This document shows positions 39,116-49,291 of a stretch of DNA of 64,000 nucleotides, one piece after another. The notes below the pieces were generated by a model. The model ran no database searches. It worked only from the letters and a program-made list of their open reading frames with translations, and was not told the origin of the DNA. Location: NCBI RefSeq assembly GCF_000150275.1, contig NW_002060944.1, forward strand, positions 9,520,704 through 9,584,703, written 5' to 3'. The first letter of the stretch is position 1; each line of letters starts with the position of its first letter. The translations under genes were made by a program, and so were the position numbers. Source of the stretch: Trichoplax adhaerens. Its lineage: Eukaryota > Placozoa > Uniplacotomia > Trichoplacea > Trichoplacidae.

Positions 39116-42100
39116 ATGGCGGATGATGGTAACAGAAATGTCGGCATTCCTGGCAGTGTCAAATTAACCAAGGATGCCAAAAATTTAATTGGTATCAGTA
39201 TTGGAGGTGGTGCGCCGTTATGCCCTTGCTTATACGTTGTACAAGTCTTTGATAATACACCTGCTGCTAAAGATGCCACATTAAGTGCCGGCGATGAAAT
39301 TGTCGGAGTCAACAACATCTCGGTCAAAGGCAAAACTAAAGTAGAAGTAGCTAAAAATATTCAAGCAATCAAGGTAGGTTCCCCCCAAGAAAATAATATC
39401 CATACCGTATAGCAGTATATATCTTGGTTGTATTCTCTGGCGATAGAGGTAGAACAAGCATTGTTGAGATTTCTCGATGAAAGTATTAGTTGTAAAAATA
39501 TACTTATAGTAGACCAGTATATCTTGGTTGTATTCTCTAGCCATAGAGGTAGAACAAGCATTGTTGAGATTACTCGATGAAAGTAATAATTGTAAAAATT
39601 TACTTATAGTAGACCAGTATGTCTTGGTTGTATTCTCTAGCGATAAAGGTAGAACAAGCATTGTTGAGATAACTTGATGAAGAAAACAGTTGTACAAATA
39701 TACTTATAGTAGACCAGTATATCTTGGTTGTATTCTCTAGCGATAGAGGTAGAACAAGCATTGTTGAGATAACTCGATGAAGAAAACAGTTGTAAAAATA
39801 TACTTAATAGTAGTCCAGTATATCTTGGTTGTATTTCTCTAGCGATAGAGGTAGAACAATCATTGTTAAAAGAACTCGATGAAGAAAATGCTTGTTAAAC
39901 AAACACATTCCAATTTTTCACCCCTTAACAGTATATTGATTCCATTCACATCAATTGTAATCGTCATAGTTATAAAGTATGCCGAGTATTCCTTTTAATC
40001 CAAAGGAAAAAATGAAAATGTTGAAAATTACCGTATGGATAGTTGCCTACATCTGGTAGTAAATGTCAATACTGTATGCAGAATACAATTTTACCGTCCA
40101 AGTGGATTATGTTAACGCATCCGGGTAGATTATGATTATTGCTGTATCAATCTTTTGCTATCTACTTACGCTAGTAAAAACTCAATCTTCAAGTCAGAGC
40201 TTCTTGACGACTCCATAATTTTATCGAATAGCGATATACGAGTCCATTTCATTGATTAAATTAAACAAATGATATTACATGGTAACACTACTGTGTAATA
40301 GTAGCATTATAGCGTACAACGGCATTTGAAATTGGATACCGTAAATTGTTTAGCGAATAGACAAGATGAAAATGATACAATTAGAAAAAGGGAAAACCTC
40401 TATCAACATACTCTTAGTAGAATGATGAGAACGTGATATAGCTTGTACTGTAAATGGTACAGTTTGCCTTAAACGATAAGGTTAAAATATGTACTTGAGG
40501 ATGTCTTGAATCAGACTTCATTGTCAATTCAATTACTTCAATAGGGTGAAGTAACCATAAATTATGTTAAACTACAAGGCGATCCAAAGCAAGGAAAAAC
40601 ACTAGACATAGGTAAGGAAGAGAGTACTAGTTCAATTCATAATCGGTGGTAGTATTATAAACCGCCAATCTACTGAATACAATAACTACAATAGTTGAAA
40701 TTTGCTTAAACGATCATCCTTCTTGTAAGTTCTTTTCCAAAGTAAGCTTTATTATAGCTTTTTGCATGGCATGATGAGACTATTCTATATTATTAATAAA
40801 TAGGCTGTAGTTTTTAATAGTGCAATAAAGTTACCCAAATTCCTAACTTTAACTACCACAAAATTGAAAAGTTATAAACTACTGTTCAAGTATGAGAGAC
40901 GTGTAATTTTTGCATTTATAATGAAATGGCAATTAACATGCTTCTTAGACCTCTACAGTTCTAATATGAATAGATGGACATATGGTTACGTTACTATTTT
41001 ACTGTACTGTATTAGCTTCTACACCATCGCACAATGGTCATGTGGCTGACAAGATGTACTATATCTTCTATGATAATGTAAACTACAAATCTTTTTTCCG
41101 ATATTATTGATGAACCATGGTTGTTCTAACAAATACTTGAAGATTGATTTACCCATTAGTTCGGACACACGTTGTTATGGGTCTTATCTAAAGTAAAATC
41201 ATTTTGAGCTATTTAGTATACTATAGTATCGACTGTGGCATGATATTAACTAGATGTCTTGGTTTTAGTGATATTACATTGCTAAGATATCAGTTTGAAA
41301 GATCGTACACAGCGATTATAATTAGCATCTAATGGCTGCTGCTAAATATTACTTTTATCATAACAGGTAGTAATAATTCATGTAAAAGCGCATCGTATAG
41401 ATCGTATGCTCGATTGTCCCAAAATTAAGATATAATTAACATTTTTCAAGATTTCATAAAGTATGTCTATTCAATGTATATAAAATATGATTAACTAGAT
41501 AATTTCTCAAGTAATTTTGGTTTAAATGACAATTTATGAATTGGATATGGTCCACGTATGCTGCATAAATGCACTTTTCTTTCATCATCATTTTTTGAAC
41601 CTAATATTTTAAAATAACTTACACATGACGAAATATTGTTTTTGTGTAGTGTCATCGAATCACATGCAATACTAAATAAATGTACACTTTTTTTACAGTC
41701 TTGAAAAAAGTCAAACATCGCATTGTAGAAAATATGAGTTCTTCCACTGCTGACTCTCTTGGCTTGAGCAGAGCTATCTTATGCAATGGTACGTATGATT
41801 TTAAACGGTTAAAAATCAATAAAGTCAATAGGATGTTGTATCGATCGTTTCACTAATGATAACTTGCGATTGTAGACACCCTTGTCAAGCGTTTGGAAGA
41901 ATTACAACAAAATTCTAGTATTTATTTAGGTGAGTTAGTCTTTCACATTCTATTGAAAGACAATTATCATGTTGAATCACACTAATTCATAATCTGCCTT
42001 GATTATAGGCTTGATCGAGAGAGCTAGAGCAATGATGAAAAGTACAGCTAAGTTAATTGCTGCTCATAAAGGTAAAATATATGCAATGAATAAAGTCTTT

Positions 42101-43679
42101 GCCTGATTGGCACTTACTGTGAATATCAGGAAATAAAGTAGTTATTGGTAAGAATTTCCTTACTCTCATCTATAGCATTTGGCGAAGCTTTTGCTGCAAT
42201 CGGTGTAAAAGAACCACAAGCAAATGCGAGCTTGGCTTTCTCAAGATTTGGAGAAGCTCATCGGTGAGATTATGTAAAATAGTATTTATCACCACCTTAT
42301 TATTTACCCTGTAATATGCTAGCTTTAAAGCTGTAAGTCATCGTGACTAGAAATTAGGTAGCATTACTCGATCATGTTAAGTTAAATTTGTCATTTATAA
42401 CGCTATTATACTGTAGTAATCTAGAGAGATTTGGAACGCAGCTGCTTCGAAACATTGCACCGGTAAGGACCAGTCAACACTACAGTTGTAGCAAAATTAT
42501 CTGTTAATTTTTTTTAAATTATACTGCTACCAACATGAAAATATGAATTTGCTTTATGTTTCAGATCGTGACTGACCTGATGACCTACTTGAGTAAGGTT
42601 AGTGCTCAGGCATCAATCTTACATTATTACGCTTGTAGTAATTTATAACTTGCTGATGATAATACAACTTATCCATATGTTTCTAAATGTATTCTAACTT
42701 TGAAAACGATTGATTGTCAATTAATTACCTTCATATCGATCGTACTTTGGCTCAGGCAATTCCGGATACTCGGTTGACGATTAAGAAATACGCCGATGTT
42801 AAATTTGAATATCTGGTATGAAAAGGATTGCTCTTTGAATGACTGTAATATTATAACAATTCTAGAAACAGCGAAATGTTGACAATGTTCTTGGCTTATT
42901 AATTACTAGGCTTATTGCTTAAAAGTCAAGGAAATGGATGATGAAGAATATGGTTACGCGGTATCGATAATTTCAAAGCTATATTTTCACTTGTTTAAAG
43001 GAGGCTTATTGACGTAGTTATTAACCACTATACTCATATCTGTAATATTCGTTTAGGCGATGCATGAGTCTTTATACCGAGTTGAAACGGGCAATTACGA
43101 ATACAGGTGACTTCAAGATGATGTTTACATCAGGAACTGCTATATTAAATTAGAATTAGTTACATTAAAGGATGTTTAGATTTCGTATGTTGTACATTTT
43201 CTAACTCTAAATTGTACTTAGGCTGGTACTAAGATGCCGACATGACGCTAGAGTACGGTTTGCGAAACTTAGGCAAGACGTCATGGTCAAATTGGAATTG
43301 CTTGACCATAAGCATGGTAAAAAAAATAATTATCGTCTATGTGGTTGATTCACATATGTAATATCTCTATAAAATTTTAACAGCTATTTACTGTATTTCC
43401 ACTACTCAAGATAGATAGCGATATTATTGTATACGTTTGAAGATGATATAAAGTAGAGTAATGTTGCCATATTTTTAGGTGATGTGTTATTTACTTATCA
43501 TTTTTAACATTGCAGTTCAAGATTTATGCACACAATTACGCCGTCTAATAGGCAGTTTAACAGAGTACCATCAAGATTGCATAAAAGAAATGGAAGAAAC
43601 AGATATCTTTCCAATTGAAATCGATTTAAATAGAGCTTTACAGAAAACTGCTCCGACTACAGAAGTTGAGGCTCAATAG
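39116..43679 (+). CDS. PICK1: PICK1, PDZ-BAR scaffold protein
   Basis: PRKCA-binding protein: the PDZ domain binds C-termini of receptors and PKC, and the BAR domain senses membrane curvature during endocytosis and granule trafficking. Thirteen exons with all phases closing: 39116-39373, 40545-40611, 41699-41788, 41876-41929, 42009-42071, 42176-42263, 42417-42462, 42565-42597, 42756-42815, 42910-42960, 43057-43106, 43222-43316 and 43516-43679, giving 372 residues. The PDZ (about 14-100) has the carboxylate loop LIGISIGGG, the KD pair (19-20) and the CPC motif (36-38) known from mammalian PICK1. The BAR/arfaptin-like domain follows from MSSSTADSLGLSRAILCN through AIPDTRLTIKKYADVKFEYL, KEMDDEEY, and the end FPIEIDL. 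The long acidic C-terminal tail of vertebrate PICK1 is absent. Intron 1 contains a tandem array. Confidence 0.96.
39411..39903. repeat. Five-unit tandem array with 100-bp period in PICK1 intron 1
   Basis: The landmark ATCTTGGTTGTAT starts at 39421, 39521, 39621 (first base changed), 39721 and 39822, an almost exact 100-base spacing. Units share GATAGAGGTAGAACAAGCAT and ATACTTATAGTAGACCAGTA. The last unit is more diverged. Minus-strand open frames here are repeat translations. Confidence 0.97.
40612..41698. other. PICK1 intron 2 (1.1 kb)
   Basis: Largest PICK1 intron after intron 1. No repeat or RNA gene seen. The minus-strand frame 41491-41718 overlaps the following exon and looks like a shadow. 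Confidence 0.6.
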
Positions 43680-45504
43680 GATGCATAGGATTGTGTCTAA
43701 TGTATGCTTTGATAAATTGGATATAGCCAAATATCCTGGTCGCTAGGATCGAAATTGATTGGTATATTTTTATCAAGTGTTTGAGAAATCTAATCTAATT
43801 GAATTTGTAACGACATGCGATGTGTTGTTCTGATGTGACAAATCTTATTAGCTCATAAACGAATATTTATAATACTTTTCGTGTATATCGAGTTCTATAC
43901 AAAGCCCAATATTAATAGAGGAAATACAGTATATTCCGAGCATTATGAGAATGATAAAAGCGTACTTAGTTTATAATGTAATATACATTGGAGCAATGAC
44001 CATACATGGTAATTTATCGTATTGTGTTACGGTTATTACAAGTACGTACCCGATATGTATTAGTATGCTACTGCATAAAATGTTAAGAAATCGGAAATGC
44101 ATTTAACGTATATAATATTATAATTATAGTAATATTAAAAATTAACCGTCTCGCAATAGAAATGATGTAATTATAATTGCAAAATTACGCACGTAGGTGA
44201 GCAATATTAATATTTACTGTTAGTAAAACCCACGAAAGCTACTTGGATAGTATTTAACTAATTTTTAGAAAAGTTAGACCTTGCTCTATTTCGTAATTCA
44301 TTGCCTGCTGCATTCAGAAGAATGTAATTCGAATAAACTAGTTCGTAATCTACTTAATCATAAGACGAAAAAGATCTTTATGTGAGAACACCTTGTTCAG
44401 CTAATGTTGGTAATATTGATTTCACTCTGCCAATGATGCAAGGACACTTTGACACGTTTCTAAAATGCAGCTTATGTATTTGTAGCGTTGTTCGGAAGAA
44501 AACTTTTTATTTCTTCTCAGGTTAATAGTGCAAATATTAATGGTAGAGTAACGATTAGTTCGCATTTGTTCGATAAAATATTAAATGTTGAATAATAATT
44601 ATTATAATGGTTTCGAATTTTAAAATCTGCAGTTAATGATATACGGTAGGTATGAACATAGCTTTTTTTGATCAAAGGATTTTCCTCAACCGTTTGTATG
44701 CTGTTTCGTTGGTTTAGTTATATATAATTAGACAAAATCAGTGAATGCCAATCAAATCAAATCAATCATGAGACAAAACAATACTAGATAAATCTAGCAA
44801 AAACAAGTGAATTTAAATAGCTATAACAATTATCAACCCTTACTACCGTGATCACTATGCGGCAGGGTAATACACAGAAGCAGATTCAATCAATAGATTT
44901 AACTGTCATTAATACTGTACTATGTAAATGCAAAGGATATAGTGAGTAATTTTCTGGTGTGTTTGAAGAATGGGGCCCATTCTTGCCAATAGCATACGAA
45001 TATTAAAGTCCATGGAGTAAAACCATGATTAACAGCTACAGGGTATTTATTTCACTTTTTATATACTGGTAGGCGAAAAATACTGAAGAAGTAAATTTAT
45101 GTGCACGTAAGAATAAGGAATAGTTTAAAATTTCGGTATATCCAAAGCTTCATGCTTAATTTCATAGGACCTTGGCCAATACTTGTAAAAATACGATTGC
45201 ATGCAAAGCTAATAGTCTTCAGTAGTGCAGGGAGTATAATCCGGCTTGAAATAACGGAAGAAATCTCCTTAACCATTTGATCTTTCCTACCGTATATGAA
45301 TGTGTAGATGTGAAGTTAGTTGAAACTGTATTTAAGTGTTAAAGAATTTGACGAGCTTGTGTACAGCTAGACTTCAGTAGCATCGAGCTGAAATAGACAA
45401 GTTAAGCAAGGATAGTGAGTGAGAGACGATATTTAAAGAGCTGCGAGTAAGTGCACTGTCCACAGTGTCTAGTGTAATTGTAAAACGTGCATGTTATCTA
45501 GATG
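43680..45504. other. Spacer between PICK1 and the TDP2-like gene
   Basis: Convergent 3' ends face each other here. AT-rich, no supported feature seen. Confidence 0.5.
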
Positions 45505-46218
45505 TTAAACTTGTTTCATTTGAAGTTGCACTTTCAAGCAATAATGGTCGGAAATAAAATTGCCTTTATCGACACGGAAATCCTTTAACAACCATTCGTT
45601 GTTACGGAGATAGACACGATCATATCGACATTTCCATTTAAAAGGGCGATCTACCCACCAACCTTTATTTTCGTAGCCGTCCATGGTAAAGCGATGGTCA
45701 GCAGGTTGGCCAGCGGTCAGAAAAGTGTCATCTAATTCAGAAACATTTTCATCATTTCTCATATTTGTGTCACCAGCAACGACAACATACTCATGATTAC
45801 GCAACTTTGCCATAACCCAGTTAGCACATTTCGATCTTAGAGATTTACTCTCCTTAAATGGTGGCCAATGAACACCACAAATTAGCCAGCGATCATCGAT
45901 CAGAGCGCAAGCAGTACCATGTGGCCACTCATCTCCAAACGGATGAGCCATCATGCCTTGTCGAACATAGATATGTGTCTCACCGCAATGTGACCGCTGA
46001 CCGACGATAAATTTAAATCCAGCTTGGGTAATTTCCTTACGACTGGCAGGGTTCGCTTCTTGTAATACTACAACATCTTGTTGATGAAGAAATTGTGCGA
46101 ATCCTTTGGATTGGCTCACATTCCATGTGGCTAAATTGTAACTCATGATCGTGTTGATGATGGACAGTCGTGAAAAATACCAATCAAACCTTTTCTTGTT
46201 TTGCAACAATAAAAGCAA
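45505..46218 (-). CDS. Endonuclease/exonuclease/phosphatase-family protein, TDP2-like, intronless
   Basis: Predicted Mg-dependent phosphodiesterase of the DNase I-like fold. TDP2 itself releases 5'-tyrosyl DNA left by topoisomerase II. Up to 237 residues; the conserved part starts with the Met at residue 25 (46146), just before the first family motif, so translation may begin there. Visible motifs: TWNV (31-34), LQEAN with metal-binding E54, HWPP (117-120), GDTNMR (149-154), FTMDG (177-181), YDRVYLR (199-205) and SDH (223-225). GDTN-x-R together with the F-T-(W/M)-D block and (F/Y)DR is characteristic of TDP2 rather than APE1 or DNase I. It lacks the N-terminal UBA domain of vertebrate TDP2 and has no introns, unlike most neighbours, so retroposition or transfer is possible. 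Confidence 0.85.
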   Translation of the reverse strand: MLLLLQNKKRFDWYFSRLSIINTIMSYNLATWNVSQSKGFAQFLHQQDVVVLQEANPASRKEITQAGFKFIVGQRSHCGETHIYVRQGMMAHPFGDEWPHGTACALIDDRWLICGVHWPPFKESKSLRSKCANWVMAKLRNHEYVVVAGDTNMRNDENVSELDDTFLTAGQPADHRFTMDGYENKGWWVDRPFKWKCRYDRVYLRNNEWLLKDFRVDKGNFISDHYCLKVQLQMKQV

Positions 46219-46664
46219 TCCCGTTAACTCCTATTAGATAATATTAATATCAGTTTGCTCTTCCTGCAACAGTGGCTAACGTCCAGATTGATCAGTAGCT
46301 AAGACAGTTGAAATCTAGAGATGATTCTTAATATACGGCAGTGGATGACCAGATTTTTTGCTATGAGTTCATTTGCATACTTGCACCTTTGCTCATCTCG
46401 TCGGTGTTTATGCCGTGTCTATTTTGAAAATTTGAGAAAGGCCGCTGGTGCACTATTTCATCTATCCATCAGCGCATGAGTATTAGCCCGAACCATTTTG
46501 CATAAATTACTTGGCGCTCATGAGATTGGACGATTTCTAGATTTTATTTTTTACATATGTCAATAAATGTCTAATGTATCAGTAGGACTGCTTAAACGAA
46601 GTGGACAAGGTAATTGATGCAAAATGGTTAGGACTAATGAGCATATCATAAATGAGACCATACA
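46219..46664. other. Upstream region of the TDP2-like gene
   Basis: Short spacer before the tandem array; would hold the promoter. No distinctive element seen. Confidence 0.4.
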
Positions 46665-47835
46665 ACTGGACGAATACTGTATTGGTATTTGCTGTATTGT
46701 ATTCTGCTTCATTACTGTAGAAACTAGAGGAAAACTTGCATGGTCCTTAAGCAATACCTTAACTAATTTCACGTAGTAATCAACTACTTTTATCGAGTCA
46801 TCCAATCAATGCTAATTTTATAAAGCAGATTTACAACCAAGGAAGAGATGTAAATAAATACTGTATTGGCTTGCCTAGGTAGAAACTAGAACAAAACTTG
46901 TGTGGTCCTTAACCAGTACCTTAACTAATTTTACAAAGTAAATAAATGACTTTTATCAAGCCATCCAATCAATGCTAATTTTATAAAGCAGATTTACAAC
47001 CAAGGAAGAGATGTAAATAAATACTGTATTGGCTTGCCTAGGTAGAAACTAGAACAAAACTTGTGTGGTCCTTAACCTAGTACCTTAACTAATTTTACAA
47101 AGTAAATAAATTACTTTTATCAAGCCATCCAATCAATGCTAATTTTATAAAGCAGATTTACAACCAAGGAAGAGATGTAAATAAATACTGTATTGGCTTG
47201 CCTAGGTAGAAACTAGAACAAAACTTGTGTGGTCCTTAACCTATACCTTAACTAATTTTACAAAGTAATAAATTACTTTTATCGAGTCATCCAATCATTG
47301 CTAATGTTATTAAGCAAATTTGCGACCAAGGAAGAGATGTAAATAAATACTGTATTGGCTTGCCTAGGTAGAAACTAGAAGAAAAACTTGTGAGGTCCTT
47401 AACCAATACCTTAACTAATTTTACAAAGTAATAAATTACTTTTATCAAGCCATCCAATCAATGCTAATTTTATAAAGCAGATTTACAACCAAGGAAGAGA
47501 TGTAAATAAATACTGTATTGGCTTGCCTAGGTAGAAACTAGAACAAAACTTGTGTGGTCCTTAACCTATACCTTAACTAATTTTACAAAGTAATAAATTA
47601 CTTTTATCAAGTCATCCAATCATTGCTAATGTTATTAAGCAAATTTGCGACCAAGGAAGAGATGTAAATAAATACTGTATTGGCTTGCCTAGGAAGAAAC
47701 TAGAAGAAAAACTTGTGAGGTCCTTAACCAATACCTTAACTAATTTTACAAAGTAATAAATTACTTTTATCAAGTCATCCAATCATAGCTAATTTTATTA
47801 AGCAAATTTGCGACCAAGGAAGAAATGCAAATATA
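46665..47835. repeat. Seven-unit tandem array with a period of about 163 bp
   Basis: The landmark TTACAACCAAGGAAG or its variant TTGCGACCAAGGAAG starts at 46831, 46994, 47158, 47320, 47483, 47645 and 47808 (spacings 162-164). Two unit types alternate irregularly: AAAGCAGATTTACAACC (units 1, 2, 3, 5) and TAAGCAAATTTGCGACC (units 4, 6, 7). Each carries GTAAATAAATACTGTATTGG and GGTCCTTAACC. No coding potential. Confidence 0.97.
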
Positions 47836-49291
47836 CTCAGTGTGACTAGATACAAGAGATCTAGTGATCCAAGGTATGACCATGGGCTACGAGAAGAAAA
47901 CCTTCTAGTAGTCCATGCTAAGGCTCAATCATGTAGATTTGCTGGCAGAGAAGATTGCTGAGATGGTAAGGCAGTTTTAACTTTCTTCATCGTTTCGTTA
48001 AGTAGAGTACAAACCGGATATCATATGAGAAATGTACAAATGAATGGCCAAGAATAGAAGTAACACTCACCAATCTGTAACGACTCAGCAGATGAACTTC
48101 ATTCAGCAATACTGTAAACTAAACACAAACATGCGATAGTAGATGTTATGTCTATGTTGTAGTCTTTATTGCTGATACAACACTAACATTAGCATTGATT
48201 ATAATTATCAAGACCTAGATATGTTTTTTTACATAGTGTAATTGTCTTAAATTAGCAATTTGTACTTGAAATGACTGCATAAGATAGACAGCATGCAAGG
48301 GTATACAGTACAAAATAAAACTAAGGAGGGAGAGGGCTCAGAAGATTGTAGAGCCTTTCCGCCTTGACCTTTGATTGAATCATGTTACTCAGTGGTATCA
48401 TATCGGCTTTGGTTTAGCTTTGAGTTCAGGTATTTGTTGGTAACTTCTAATATTAACTACATCAATCGGATAAATTGATGGATCTACAAGTGCAGTCATT
48501 ATTAATTGCTGTATCGCAACATTGGGCGCCATAGTACAGTAATTGGTAGTCCGGCGTTGTGCCGAATGCAGTCAAATAAGATTACTTTTAGTCATTATAA
48601 TTGCTAGGCCAGATTTATACGTTTATGTGATTTCTGCTAGCTAGTATATGTAAGGGTGTCGGTAAATTAGCGAATGGAGCAGTCTATAGTACTTAGAAGT
48701 CATGCTGGCTCTCGATTCGCTTAGATTCTCTGAGGTTGATCGATTTATTATTGACAATAAATAGTTCAGCATTATTAGTCCAGCGCAATAAATCAACTAC
48801 GATTCTATTTTAGTATTGCTAGGTGCATGCACTGAGCTATCGGGATCGTATACACAAATTTCGGAAAGTGTTGGAAATGGTACGTTCGGAGTGATTATGG
48901 AATGGATTCCTAGCTTCGGGAGCTACTTTCCATGCAGTAAACTATAAACTTGACTGCGATAAATATATATATTTAATTGACCAAAAATCATTATGAAATG
49001 TAGGCTAAATATATAGAATTTGTTATATTTATAGATTACGAAGTACAAATAAATCTGCACAGAGGAAAGAATGCTACAATTTAATATGTAAATTCTTGGT
49101 ATAATGGTAATACAGTCATTAAATGCAAATTGGAGGCTTGTAATTTAGCACTCTAATATGATTTCTATTAGTTGCATTTGACATACCACAACATTTACGA
49201 AAGATTATGTCTTAAATCATGAATAACAATTCAATTTAATCCATCGTCAAGCAGTCACTGTAAAGATAGGAAATTCAGAGCGATCCAATTC
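47836..49291. other. Spacer downstream of the KAR5-like gene
   Basis: No supported exon, RNA gene or repeat seen. Confidence 0.5.

Noticed and set aside
39281-39697. 138-codon minus-strand frame
   Set aside because: It is antisense to PICK1 exon 1 and its internal repeats are just the 100-bp array.
46665-47835. CRISPR-like array
   Set aside because: Units are contiguous 163-bp repeats without unique spacers, and the genome is eukaryotic.
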